From: Agrostemma githago
Taxonomy: Eukaryota; Streptophyta; Magnoliopsida; Caryophyllales; Caryophyllaceae
Direction: 5' to 3'
DNA length: 64,000 nt
NCBI GenBank assembly: GCA_958450325.1
Contig: OY288243.1
Span: 36,880,678-36,944,677, forward strand
The notes under the pieces are model-generated. The model was not told where the DNA came from, searched no databases, and saw only the letters and a list, made by a program, of their open reading frames with translations. Within the stretch, counting starts at the first letter, position 1; every line of letters begins with the position of its first letter. Positions 32,985 through 44,770 of the stretch are shown piece by piece. Position numbers and translations under genes: made by a program.

Positions 32985-32991
32985 GATTAGA
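32985..32991 (-). other. Candidate Helitron 5' terminus
   Basis: The minus strand begins TCTAATCTATATATTATATT here, preceded by A, and runs into aaaaaggaaac. Plant Helitron 5' ends commonly start TC with this A/T-rich pattern. The 3' end is not available for confirmation. Confidence 0.4.
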
Positions 32992-34907
32992 TAAGTCGAG
33001 TTTGGGTCATAAATAATCTAGTGTAATGAGGGTAAAATTTGTTACATTCAATTTGAAAGAGATAAGTCATAAATTTGTGCAAAATTGTGTTTTTTTTAGA
33101 ATTAGGCACAATTTTTATCTTTGTTTCACTACATTGTACCCCGTATATGAATTTATAAACAATGATTTTGTTAGTTCAACTTTATTTCTAATTTTCATTT
33201 TTATTTTAACATTTTTTGTAATTACATAATTATATGCATTACTTCATTTTAATCCAATTTATTATGATTAACTAATTAACTATTAGTAACCGTTCCTTAC
33301 CAACTTGTATTTTATTATAACTAATTAACTTAGGGAATTGATTAAATTATTTCTTAAATAAATGGTGGTAAATTAGGTGCATAAAAAAGTGAATTGATTT
33401 TTAAAAAAATAAGGCTCTTAAATGCATTTGCAGTCCCCGAATGCATAATTTGCATTGATAAGGTATGCATAATTTGTAGTCCCAAATACAATTAAAACGA
33501 CTCTTTATTATCTACTCCTCCAATTATCTATACTTCTCGGAACCGAGAAAATTTTAATTTCTCTATAATTTATACTTCATTGGGAGTTAAGGCTTTAGTA
33601 TGTCAAATATGAATTAATGAAGATATAAATATATTATGGAGTACTCCGTAACTCATATATATATTGTAGAAAAGATTTTGGTAGAATTAATATGAGTAAT
33701 TAATACATGCATGGGTAAAAATGTTGCACAACTCCGATCCCATTGTTACATCTCTTTCTTTTTTCAATATTACTTAACACGCTCATATTTTATCTTTCCT
33801 TTCAAATAGTTTTCTCATTCTTTCATGATTTTTTCTTTCACATAATTTTATTGAGACAAGTTTTTTCCTATTAACCAGAGAAAGGGAAGAGCATTTCACA
33901 TGTCATCAATTATTCAATTGGTAAGTGTTATTTTACCGATTTTTTTCCCAAAATTCTACTCCTATGTAGATGATTTTATTATCTGGTTTGATTTTATTTG
34001 GCCGTTTTGTCTTTAATTAGCTAATTAGTTTACTTTCAACTTAGTTAATGTATATTGATCATAGTTCTCGGATTTTTTTTTACTGTGCATCGATGTTTCT
34101 TTTTGTAGGTACGGACTCAAGAAAGACAGGATAAAGTGAGTAAAAAAGTGTCAAACAAAAGCCAAAAGATTCATTTTAACTATTTCACTATAATCAAACG
34201 ATATTCAAGACGGGTCTTTGAGTTATACGCGTATCATATATAAATTTAATAAAACTCAATGTTAGTCTTTGAATGTTAGTCGCATATAATGCTTATCGTT
34301 TTGATTAATTATGCATTTGTCGTAAGGAATTTACTTATATAATCTGTGTAAATATATTAAATTTATAAACAATCCCGTGAGTTTCACGAGTTTTGCAGTA
34401 GGTGGATAAAAAAATAAATTGATTTTAAAAAATAAGGCTCTTAAATGCATTTGCAGTCCCCAAATGAATAATTTGCATTAATTAGGTTTGCATAATTTGT
34501 AGTCCCAAATACAATTAAAACAACTCTTTATTAGGGTGTGTGAACGCGTGACTAAAAAAAGAAGGAAAAAGAGAGAAAAATGAATGAGACTGCAAATGAG
34601 CCACATATTCATGGCTGAAAAAGAAAAAAAGGGAAGAAAGAATGACTCAACACAAAAAAGAAAGAGAGGACATAAGTCGAACTGGGAGGGAGTATATTTC
34701 TTGGAATCGGGAGAAAATTTAAATTTCCTATAATTTACTCCTTAGACCATGATTATCCATGGATACTCCTTAGACCATGATCATTTTTTTTATTTTGTTT
34801 GGATTTTACTCTGCATTATATTTCATAATTATTTTTAATAAAAGGGACAACTTGAATCAGTTTTTCGTATTAAAAAATTTTAGTTATTTTTTTGTTGTGT
34901 GTGTTTC

Positions 34908-34939
<32 letters not shown>
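32992..34939. other. AT-rich spacer with a duplicated block
   Basis: No gene was found. A block of about 135 bp (33377-33512: aaggctcttaaatgcatttg to aactctttatta type) recurs at 34397-34536, about 1.02 kb away. Each copy is followed after 20-150 bp by a further similar stretch (gagaaaattttaatttc-like at 33546 and 34708). A (TG)n(TA)n microsatellite occupies 34898-34939. The ORFs 33026-33229 and 34777-34974 are low-complexity. Confidence 0.6.
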
Positions 34940-35411
34940 GAGAGAGAGGGGAGGGGGATCAAGGAAGTTACTAACTTCTTGGAAGTCTCTTAGTGTTATT
35001 AAGATGGATGGATGGATGAGCTTCAATTTTAAAAAAAAAAGGAAGGCTGACATAAGGTCTGCCAACCTTCCCCTCACCCAAATCAATCACTCTCATTACT
35101 TCTCTCCTCTATTCTCCCACCTATTACCCTTTCCAATCCTCTCATTTTGAATTCATTTCCTCAACCACACTCACATTCCATCTAACAACAAAAATCTCTC
35201 TCTAACAAAACCCCATCAAATAAGCTTCATCAATAACTCCGATCATACTCCGTCAACAACTCCGATCATACTCCGTTTTTTAACAGAAAATACTCCGTCA
35301 GTAACTCCGATCATCATACCAAGGTATGTTTATGCATATTCGATCATCTTCATTCTTCTCTTATTTTTCATAACTTCGATCATCTTCGTCTTCATCTTCA
35401 TGCTTCTTTTA

Positions 35412-35926
35412 TTATCCACAAAAAAAAGAACAACTTCATCTTCAAGATGAAGTTTGAAGATGAAGTTGTTATTTTTTGTGGGATGAATGAAGCTTGAAGA
35501 TGGAGATGTTGAAGATGAACAAGTCATTTAGTGCGTAATGTTCTTGCAGAATTACAAGGTCACACACTTTCAGTTGTATAGTCACACTCATTATGTTGTA
35601 TAATCACGCAGCTGTATACTCATTGTAGTCACATATTAAGATGTATAGTCACACTCATTATGCTGTATAGTCACACTCGCTATGTTGTAGAATCACGTAG
35701 TTGTAGAATATCTTAGGATTAAGGTATCATACGTTTAATCATCTTCATCTTCATGCTTGTTTGTGGATAATGAAGATGAATAATTTTATAAATACAAAAA
35801 AAGGTATGAAAAATAAAACAAGCATGAAGATGAAGATGATTGTTTTTTTTTTATATTTATCTTCATGCTTGTTTTTTTTTCATCCCATTTTTTTGTATTT
35901 ATAAAATTATTCATCTTCATTATCTA
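35412..35926. repeat. Long imperfect inverted repeats (hairpins)
   Basis: A first hairpin pairs ccacaaaaaaaagaacaact at about 35416 with its complement ending near 35483. A larger one pairs gataatgaagatgaataatt (from 35766) with the complement ending near 35926, with arms of about 70 bp around a T-rich loop. Both are built from aagatgaa repeats. Confidence 0.8.
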
Positions 35927-36600
35927 CAAAGAAAAAATGAAGGTTGAATATGGATGAATGGAGGTTGAATATTTAATTAATGTTTAAATAATTTGCTTTG
36001 ATTCGTAGGTATAATCATCTTTCAAATTATGAATGTGACTTTGCTAATGATTATTGAAATATAATAAACTGTATGGATTTTGTTTTTCATTTTACGGTTT
36101 TAGTTTTGTAGTCACACGCTTTAGGTTGTATAGTCAAACAGTTGATGTTGTATAGACAAACTCATTATATTGTAGAATCACACAAATTCTTGCAGTGATT
36201 AGTGTGTGTAATCATCTTTGCTAATGATGATTGAAGTATAAATAAGTATAATTTAGTTGTATAGTCACAGAGATTAGGTTGTATAGTCACACATTTTAAG
36301 TTGTACAGTCACATTCGTTATGTTGTAGGACGGTCACAGTCAGTATATTGTATATTTACACTAATTATGTTGTAGGATCACACAGATTATGTTGTATAGT
36401 CACACAGTTGAAGTTGTATAGTCACACTCGTTATGTTGTAGGATCATAGTCATTATGTTGTAGGATCACACTGATTATGTTGTATAGTCACACAGTTAAA
36501 GTTGTACAGTCACACTCATTATGTTGTACAATCACGTAGCTGTACAGTCATTGTAGTCACATATTCAGTTGTATAGTCATATTCATTGTGTGATTTAGAT
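35560..36600 (+). repeat. TTGTATAGTCACAC minisatellite array
   Basis: A degenerate unit of about 22-25 bp (ttgtatagtcacactcatta type) recurs tens of times, with an interruption by the hairpin at 35700-36090. Smaller runs recur at 37010-37070, 37370-37420 and 37990-38130. Spacing varies, and variants include gtaggatcacac and gtacagtcacac. Confidence 0.9.
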
Positions 36601-36625
36601 TGATTGTGTGTTTTGTCACAGTAAA

Positions 36626-36739
36626 ATGGCTGGTGGAAAGAAGAATGTTGGTAAAAGGGGCGGTGGGAAGAAGAAGGTCGTGGAAGATACAGCGACCGAC
36701 CACTTAATTGGACAACGTATTGTTGTGCACGTACCGTAG
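36626..36739 (+). CDS. Small Gly/Lys-rich ORF (37 aa), copy A
   Basis: The frame begins MAGGKKNVGKRGGGKKK at an ATG 5 nt after a ttttgtcacag splice-acceptor-like sequence. It continues VVEDTATDHLIGQRIVVHVP and ends in TAG. In copy B (37702-37815) the same position is GAG (Glu) and the frame runs 11 more codons to ETTVKLLSVCMG and a stop, so copy A is truncated by a point change. Conservation of frame between copies suggests it was, or is part of, a real exon. It is preceded by a likely long intron from the donor at about 35323. Function unknown. Confidence 0.4.
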   Translation: MAGGKKNVGKRGGGKKKVVEDTATDHLIGQRIVVHVP

Positions 36740-37701
36740 ACCACCATTAAGCTCTTGAGTGTTTGTATGGGATAAAATGTTTGCTTTAGGATGAACGTAC
36801 TGTATGTAAACGATGTTTGATAGGTTACAATGTTTTTATTTTTGACGTACTATATGTAAAGGATGAACTTTTTCTAATGTAAATATATTTTCATTGCTAT
36901 TTCCTGGTTTCGTAATCATGCAAGGTCTATAGCAAAATCACTCATCCTTTCACCTTTAAAACCACGCAGCTGTGCACCAATTGGTTTGTAGCCAAAGTGG
37001 TCATATTTGTATAATCACACTCGCCATGTTGTACAGTCACACTCGCCATGTTGTATAGTCACACTTCTTACAAACATGAAATCAATTATAAAAGAAATCA
37101 AGATGAATGGAATTTTAATATTTAATGAATGTTTAAATAATTTTGTATGTGATTAATACTTTCATTTTTTTTAGAATGTCGTTACTGAGGAAAGTCACAA
37201 TCGTCCATTCACCCATATTCAACCTTCATTTTTGTTTGGATAATGAAGATGAATAGTTTTATAAACACCAAAAAAAGAAGGTATGAAAAATAAAACAAGC
37301 ATGAAGATGAAGATGATTAAACGCATGATACCTTAGTCCCAAGGTATTCTACCGCTGCGTGATTCTACAACATAGCAAGTGTGACTATACATCATAATGA
37401 GTGTGACTATACAACTGAAAGTGTGTGACCTTGCAATTCTGCAAGAACATTACGCACTAAATGAGTTCTTTTTTTTATTTAGAATGTTTTTACAATCAAT
37501 CAAAATAATATTTTCACCTAGAACATATTAATTAGAATGTTTTTTTGTTGGATGAATGAAGTTGGAAGATGAAGTTGTTCTTTTTTTGGATGAACGAACC
37601 TTGAAGATGAAGAAATTCTTCTTTTTTTGTTGGATGAATGAAGCTTGAAGATGAAGTTGGTTTAAATACTTTTGTGTGTGATTAATACTTTCGTTTGTTA
37701 C

Positions 37702-37815
37702 GGTGGGAAGAACCAGGTCGTGGAAGATACAGCGGTCGACCACGTAATTGAACAACGTATTGTTGCGCACGTACCGGAGACCACCGTTAAGCTCTTGAGT
37801 GTTTGTATGGGATAA
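37702..37815 (+). pseudogene. Small Gly/Lys-rich ORF, copy B (start lost)
   Basis: It is homologous to 36626-36739 from GGKNQVVEDTAVDH on, but the ATG-bearing 5' part is replaced by unrelated sequence. It ends VCMG-stop. The 3' flank (37816-38060) parallels 36780-37060, so the ORF travelled with a larger segmental duplication. Confidence 0.45.
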
Positions 37816-38927
37816 AATGTTTGCTTTAGGATGGACGTACTATATGTAAAGGATGAATTTTTTCTAATTTAAAAATATTTCCATCGCTATTTTCTAGTTT
37901 AATAATCACTCGAGATCTATAGCAAAATAATTCATCCTTTCACCTTTAAAACCATGAAGCTGTGCACCAATTGGTTTGCAGCTAAAAGTGGTCGTATTTG
38001 TATAGTCACACTCGCAATGTTGTATAGTCACCCTCCTAATGTTGTATAACCAGGACAGATTTTGGTTTTTCATTTTGTATAGTCACACTCGTCATGCAGT
38101 AGAATCATACTCATTATGTTGCACAATGAAGGTTACATAGAATTCCGCAACAACCATTTAACACAACACACGTATTAAACTCTGAACTCAAAGAAAATGT
38201 AACTTTCCTCAACAATGACTGTGACTTTACTCAACAACGATTGTGACTACGCTCAACAACGACTGTAATTATTATAGGTAACCGATTTACACCAAATAAT
38301 TCATACAAACTTCCGTCATTCATCAAGCTTCAAGATGAAGATGTTCTTATTTTTTGTTGGATGAATGAAGCTTGATTCATCAAACTTCCGTCATTCATCA
38401 AGCTTGAAGATGAAGATGTTTTTATTTTTTGTTGGATGAATGGAGCTTGAAGATGAAAAAACTTTTTTTTTGTTGAATGAATGAATCTTGAAGATGATCA
38501 TAGGATGAAGATGAAGATGTTCATCAAACTTTCGTGCTTGAAGATGAAGATGTTCTTATTTATTGTTGGATGAATAAATATTGAAGATGAAGAAATTTTT
38601 TTGTTGAATGAATGAATTTTGAAGATGAGGATGTTTTTTTTGTTGAATGAATGAATGAATCTTGAAAATGATGATGCTTTTTTTTGTTTAATAGATGAAG
38701 ATGGATATGAGAGAGCATTAAGTTGTAAGAAGTGAGAGTAGTTGTAAGAAGTGAGAGTTTGATTGAGGGGAGGGTTGCTTCTCTCTCTCCACTGCTGTTG
38801 TGTCAGTTTACCGACATCTACTTTTTTTTTACACATCATCCATCTAAGCCATCCCATCCAACCCAAGATCAAGGGCCAACAACACAACTTTCCAACTTCC
38901 CAATCCACCACCAACTCTCTTGATCCC

Positions 38928-38932
<5 letters not shown>

Positions 38933-38980
<48 letters not shown>

Positions 38981-38993
38981 TATATAGAGAGAG
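38933..38993. repeat. (TA)n / (GA)n microsatellite between two elements
   Basis: About 20 TA units followed by a short GA run separate the right end of copy 1 from the left end of copy 2. Confidence 0.95.
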
Positions 38994-40567
38994 AGAGAGG
39001 ATCAAGAGAGTTGGTAACTCTCTAAGAATTGCTTAGTCTTAATCTCCTCCATCCATTAATCCTAAGATGGATAGTGGATGGATGGAGTTCAATTAAAAAA
39101 AAAACTCGAATGACATGCTGCGGGACAGCCATCAACCATCACTAATATTAGCTTCCCTCCTCACCCTACTCCCATTAATTTCACTTCTCTCTATACTCCC
39201 GCCCAAACCCTTTTACACTTCCCCATTCACCCACTTTTGAATTCATTTCACCGGCCATCTCCATCTCCAATGCTCTCTTCTTCTCTCTAAAAAAAACCCA
39301 TCTCCATCTCCATCTCCGCAGCTTCTCCATCTCCGATCATGCCTAAAATTCCGATAATCATACAAAGGTATGTTGACGGTTCCATAATCGACCTCCGATT
39401 TTGTATCCCGTTTGTATGTTGAAAAAAAAACTTCATCATTGAAGGTTCAACCCTTTTGTATCCCTTTCGATTTTCGACTTCCATTTGCATGAACTCCGGT
39501 CATGCATAAACCCTAGTAAGTGGTAAAAAAGCATTTTTCCAACCCGATAAACCTAATTTTGAGTTTAAGTTGTTGTAGTTGTACAGTGGTTGTATTTATA
39601 GAGTCAAAGATGAAGTTTTTATTTCTTTGTTGAAGTTCATGTTGAAGTTTTGAACAACCATCTTATTTTTTCATGTTGAAGTTCCCATAATCGTCATTCT
39701 AATTATGCATGTGACATCGATTAGGCAGTTTTTTGTTGTTGTTCTGTACATCTGCACAATTTTTTTAGTCATACACTGTTGTAGTTGTATAGTCATACAA
39801 TTTATGTTCTTCCTTGTTGAAGTTTACGTTAAAGTAGTATTATTTTCTCATGTTAAAATCCCCATAATCATCTTTCTAATGAGGCATGGGACATAACTGA
39901 TGTGAGTTTTGTTGTAAAGTCACACTGGTGACATTGTATAGTAACAGAATGTTGTATAGTCGCACTCGTTATGTTGTAGAGTCACACATTTGAGGTTACA
40001 TAGTCATACAGAGTTGCATAGGCCATTTGAAATTTGAATAGTCTTACAGAGTTGGTTATACAGTCACCCGTTTGAAGCTACATAGTCGCACTCGGTATAT
40101 TTTGTTGTGAAGTCACAGAATATTGTATAGTCATACGTTTGAAGCTACACAGTCGCACTCATTATGTTTCAGAGTCACACTCTTTATATTGTATAGTCAT
40201 ACAGAGTTGCATAGGCTGTAGGTTGAATAGTCATACAGAGTTGGTTATACAATCACCCGTTTGAAGCTACATAGTCGCACTCGGTATATTTTGTTGTGAA
40301 GTCATAGAATATTGTATAGTCACACGTTTGAAGCTACACAGTCACACTCGTTATGTTTCAGAGTCACAGGATTTATATTGTATAGTCATACAGAGTTGCA
40401 TAGGCTGTAAGTTGAGTAGTCATACAGTGTTGGTTATATAGTCACCCGTTTGAAGCTGTATAGTCACACTCGTTATGTTGCAGAGTCACGGACATTTTAT
40501 TGTAGACTCACACAGTTGAAGCTATAAACGCAGTTGTACAATCACACTCATTACGCATGTTGTTATT
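38994..40567 (+). mobile_element. TA-flanked element copy 2, 5' part
   Basis: The left end gaggatcaagagagttgg (38997-39014) and about 370 bp after it align with copy 1, including the conserved splice donor (caaag-gtatgt at about 39366). Then follows a minisatellite intron with 189-bp higher-order units. It is cut at 40567 by the Athila-like LTR. I infer that its other half is 58810-64000, because the same minisatellite motif reappears there inside introns of a ULP1-like gene. Confidence 0.6.
39900..40560 (+). repeat. Minisatellite with 189-bp higher-order repeat
   Basis: The TTGTATAGTCACAC unit is organised into larger blocks. The marker gttggttata starts at 40051, 40240 and 40429, exactly 189 bp apart each time, and the blocks between markers align closely (gtttgaagctacatagtcgc, attttgttgtgaagtca). 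Confidence 0.9.
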
Positions 40568-41954
40568 TGATGGGCCGTATTTAGTCGTAGTTATTACGAC
40601 GGTTTTGGTTTATTTTGTGAGCTAAATCGGTTGTCTTGTATCACATTTGTGTCAGTTTGGTATAAATGTAATATAGGCTATTTTGAGGATGCTAATCATT
40701 GAACCGTCGATTTGGGCTAAGAACGAATGAAACGTGAAGAAGAAGAAAGCCCGCTCGAAGACCCGGAATGATAAAATCGAAGGATCGCGAGAAGCAGCTA
40801 CCGTCCGCCAGGCGAGTCTCCCAGATGCCAGGCGAGTCGCGCGACAGCCAGGCGAGTCGCATGGAAGCCTGAAACTGCGCACGCATTCCGTCTTATTTTG
40901 TGATACTTTATTACGTTTTAAGACTTTGGTCTTGTTTAGGAAACTTTATTACTAGTTCTTATTATTAGTATTACTAGTATCCTCGGGATATTTTATTATA
41001 TTATTATTATTAGTAAACTCTTATTAGGTTAAGCTTAGTTTGAGATTATTATTAATTCATTCATTCATCACATCTACTAGTTGAACGTAATTAGAGAACA
41101 AAAGGGAGAACTTTTGAAGAACCCTAATTTTCCTCCTCGAAGTATCTGTAACTAATCTTCTCTACTTAGAATCAAGCCTTTGAAACGCTCAAGAAACGTT
41201 TGTGAGTTTGAATGTTTTGATTATTAACCTTGATTATTATGAATTTCTTTGTTATTAATTTCATAAATGTTGTTATTGATTGCTAGGTTTACAACTAATA
41301 TTTAATTGCATCGTTCTATTGTTAGTATCGTTAATTGAGTAGGATTATTGATTATTTTTACATTAGTAACAACTAGGAATTAATATTGAACGGGATACGT
41401 TGATATTAGTACTTAGAAGCAATTCATATAAATATCTCAGGCGCGACTGGATTGTACGTGCTATTTATTCTCTATCGAATTCTCAGATCTATATTGCTTC
41501 TGTCTAATTGAACCTAGAACTGGATTGTTTAGGTTTTTTTACGATTAGGGTTAATTAAGAACGGGATTCGTTTTAGTTAACTATTCTTAAGAGAATTGGA
41601 ATTTCATATTCACGATAGAGTGGTCAGGGTTATTAATTGAAATCGTCTTACGATGATCAATCGCTATTGAGTGTGGATTTGTGCTTGTGTCTAAGTTCTT
41701 TCTCATCATTTGATACCTTACGTTATTGTATTATTTATTTTAGTTTGTTAGATAATTAATCATACAACCCCCCCCCCCCTTTGGTTACTACGGTCTTTAA
41801 TTACGTTAGAGGTCAAGTTCTACACTTTAGTTAGCATAATTAGATTAATCTGATTCCTTTGGGTTCGACCCTTATTTCTACTTTACTACGTTTTTAGTAT
41901 TTAGATTTAAGTGCTTATAAATTGTAATTTGAGGCATACGACTTCAGCCTGTCA
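40568..41954 (+). repeat. Athila-like 5' LTR
   Basis: It begins TGATGGGCCG and ends CCTGTCA just before the primer site. It includes three 20-bp units beginning gccaggcgagtc (40807-40866), where the 3' LTR has one (48254-48273), and a 13-C homopolymer at 41767-41779. The short ORFs 40652-40955 are LTR shadows. Confidence 0.88.
40807..40866 (+). repeat. 20-bp VNTR (gccaggcgagtc), 3 copies
   Basis: The units start at 40807, 40827 and 40847. Each contains the near-palindrome gcgagtcgc. The 3' LTR keeps one unit. Confidence 0.9.
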
Positions 41955-41959
41955 AATTT

Positions 41960-41978
41960 TGGCGCCGTTGCCGTGGAA
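41960..41978 (+). other. Primer binding site (Athila, tRNA-Asp type)
   Basis: The sequence tggcgccgttgccgtggaa lies 5 nt after the LTR end and is a one-mismatch version of the usual Athila-type primer site. Confidence 0.8.
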
Positions 41979-42075
41979 TCGGTACTAATTATTTGTGTTT
42001 TCTAGTGTAGTTTTTGATTTTTTTAATTTTTATTATAGCTAGTTTTATTTCATTTTATTTTATTTTGTGTAGTTT

Positions 42076-44770
42076 ATGTATAATACTCGTTCTTCTAACC
42101 TGAACCTCGAGGCATTCGACCCAGAGATTGAACGCACCTTTCGCAGGTCACGGAGAATCGGAGAGAGATCAATAGTTATGGGAACACAGGAATTCGAGGA
42201 TCTAGAGTTTTTCGACGATATTCCTATTAACCCCGTGAATACTGAAGTTTCTTCCGAATCCGAAGACGAGTCGAATATCATGGCCAACACAATTAAGCAG
42301 CCGACAGCACCCAACCTTGCACAACAACCTTTGCGCATCTCGTACCCACCATTGGGTGCGAATGCTACTTTCGAATTGAAGTCGGGTTTGATCCATCAAC
42401 TACCCACATTCCTTGGCTTAAGCGATGAGGACCCTAACAAGCACTTGTCGGATTTTCATATTGTATGCTTGAGTATGAAAACGGCTTCCGTCACTGATGA
42501 ACAACTTAAGCTGAGAGCCTTTCCCTTCTCATTGAAGGATTCTGCGAGAGATTGGTTATATTACTTGCCACCGGCAAGTATTGATACATGGGTAAAGATG
42601 AAGAAAGAGTTTCTTGAGAAGTATTTTCCGGCATCTCGAGCCTCCCAGTTGAAGAAGCAGATTAGTAATGCGGAGCAACGAGATGGTGAGACGATGTATG
42701 AGTATTGGGAACGTTTTAAGAAGCTGTGTGCTACATGCCCATATCATGGCTACAATTCTCAAGACCTTGTGATGTACTTTTGTGGAGGTCTTTGTGTAGA
42801 AGTCGCTCGCACGGTGAATGCGGCATGTGGGGGATCGATCGTGAACAAAAGCCCAGATGCCGCTTTAGAGGTTATCCAGGAGCTAGCTGAAAGCTCTCGA
42901 GATTTTTCTCGAAAATATAAACAGGGAGTGCATGCCATAGGTAATTCATCATCCTCGAGTCTTGAGCATAAAGTTGATAGCTTAACGACTCTTGTCCAAA
43001 ATATGATATCGGGGAAAACAAATCAAGTTATGGTGTGTGGTATATGTTCGAACGAGGGACATCCGAGTGAGCATTGTCCTCAAATGTTTGAAGGTCAAGA
43101 GGAGGTGAACGGAGTGTGGGAAACCGGGCAAAACAAAAAATGGGATCCATACTCTAACACTTTCAATCCTGGATGGAGACATCACCCGAACATAAGGTGG
43201 AGGAATCGGGAAGGCGACCAAGAAATTAATCAAGGTAATTAATTTGGTCAATGGAATCAACAGTTCTTTACTAAGCAACAAGTTGAAAACACGGTTCCTA
43301 CTCAACCTCCACCTAGTAGTCAAATGTCTACCGGACATGATACGTGCCTTAGCTGCTAATCAAGCTATAGTTACGAGTCAAATGTCCAATCTCCCAGCTA
43401 CGGTTCTTCAACATCACACGGAGAACAAAGCTAGCATTCAAATTTTGGAAGTTCAAATGGGCCAAATGGCGACCGCCATTGGTAGGTTGGAGGCTCGAGA
43501 CTCGGGGAAACTACCTAGTCAAACCATTCTTTCAAAGGAAAACGTAAGTGCGGTATCTCTAAGGAATGGGAGACAATTAGTGGAGGCCGACAAGCCGAAG
43601 AGGAAGGCCAAGGAAGCTATGGTTCAAGAAGAGGAGCTAGTGATCGGGGAAGGAGAGGAAACTCCGAATGTGCAAGAGAAGGAGTTGATTACTCTTACTA
43701 CACCGGTGTCAGAACCGGACGTTCCTTTTCCCGAGGCACTCAAGCGCACCTGTCGTTATGAGCATGACAAGGATATCTACGAGGTATTTGAAAAGTGTGA
43801 GGTAAACATTCCCCTCCTTAATCTTTTAAAGAGTATTCCTAAATATGCTAAATTCTTGAAAGAATTATGTACTATTAATAGGAATAACAAATTGAAGGGA
43901 GCTAAGAGAGGGGGGGTTAGTGAATATGTGTCGGCTATTTATCAAAAGAAATTACCCCCTAAATGTGGCGACCTGGGCAGGTTTACTATACCTTGCACCA
44001 TAGGGGATACCTTTTTTGAAAAGTCTATGTTAGATTTGGGAGCTTCCATTAATGTCATCCCTCTTTCTAGCTACGAATCTCTTAGACTTGGTCCTATGAA
44101 GGGAATCGGGAAAGTAGTGCAATTAGCGGATCAATCTAGTGTCTATCCTAAGGGAGTTCTAGAGAATATCCTAGTTAAAGTTGATAAATTGGTCTTCCCG
44201 GCCGATTTTTATGTTTTAGACATGGAACATGACTATAGTGCAACTCCTATCATTCTAGGACGACCGTTCTTAAAGACCGCGGAAACAAAAATCGATGTCC
44301 CTAATGGTTCACTTAGCATGGAATTTGAGGGTAGGGTCGTTAAATTCGACATAAACAAACCTAATTCCCACTCCCCGAAAGACTATACCTTGTGTCGTGT
44401 TGATATTTTTGATCATTTATCACTTAACTCACAAGAAGAAGTGGTGAAATCGGTTCCTAAACCGATTTCGTCTACCCCTTCTAGCAAGGAATTGTTGTTT
44501 AAAGATGTGCAGGAATCTCCTTCTAAGGGACGTAAGTGTGTCATTCTTTGGGAGTCGCGTAAGGACGCGGAGCTGAATAAAGGTAAACCAAGGCCGTGGT
44601 TCAATCAATGGACGGTTCGAAAGAGCTCAAGCAAGCGTCCAACGGTCTTACAATTTCAAAACGGAAAAGTGAAAGATGTAGTCCGCATAAGACTTAAGCC
44701 GACTCGTGAAAGGAGTAATGAATCGGGCGTCGGGAGAAGCAAGCTCTCGGACATGACGTTTTCTACCTAA
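42076..44770 (+). pseudogene. gag-pro: Athila gag-protease, stop and frameshift
   Basis: Gag starts MYNTRSSNLNLEAFDPEIER at 42076. It has the gag domain FELKSGLIHQLPTFLGLSDE, YFPASRASQLKKQI and MYEYWERFKKLCATCPYHGY, then a CCHC knuckle (CGICSNEGHPSEHC). A TAA at 43240-43242 and a frameshift near 43335 separate this from the second frame, real from about DMIRALAANQA to the stop at 44768-44770. That frame has the retroviral-type protease context SMLDLGASINVIPLSSYESL and IILGRPFLKTAETKIDV. It ends there, and no RT follows. Confidence 0.88.

Larger units (their letters stand above)
21840..32991 (-). mobile_element. Helitron (autonomous-type remnant), minus strand
   Basis: This block holds a Rep/helicase pseudogene, an RPA70-like gene and a captured Agenet exon. 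Plant Helitrons typically encode a Rep-helicase and often RPA-like proteins, so I treat the block as one Helitron. A possible 5' terminus is TCTAATCTATATATTATA on the minus strand at 32991, preceded by A, as expected for insertion between A and T. The 3' terminus (hairpin plus CTRR) was not found and should lie left of the Ogre insertion. The LINE at 25381-27719 is a later insertion. The AT-rich stretches 24400-25213 and 28312-29004 hold imperfect repeats (aatgttttgnggaatcat type) and no gene. Confidence 0.6.
34940..38932 (+). mobile_element. TA-microsatellite-flanked element, deletion derivative (copy 1)
   Basis: The left end reads ggggatcaaggaagtta (34954-34970). The right end, read inward, is gggatcaagagagttgg (38927 backwards). 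These form short terminal inverted repeats flanked on both sides by (TA)n. The 5' region (to about 35323) resembles an untranslated exon ending in a splice donor (ccaag-gtatgt) and is matched by copy 2 (39001-39368). The interior holds minisatellite arrays of TTGTATAGTCACAC, hairpin-prone repeats of aagatgaagatg type, and a small basic ORF present twice through a segmental duplication of about 1.07 kb. Insertion beside (TA)n recalls the Micron family described in rice as microsatellite-targeting and MULE-related. The MULE link is inference. Confidence 0.6.

Noticed and set aside
35560..36600. CRISPR-like regular repeats
   Set aside because: The units are degenerate, spacers are not unique or constant in length, and the context is a plant transposon.
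38498..38977. 159-aa minus-strand ORF starting in a (TA)n run
   Set aside because: The start is a Tyr-Ile run from the microsatellite and the rest is low-complexity repeat sequence.
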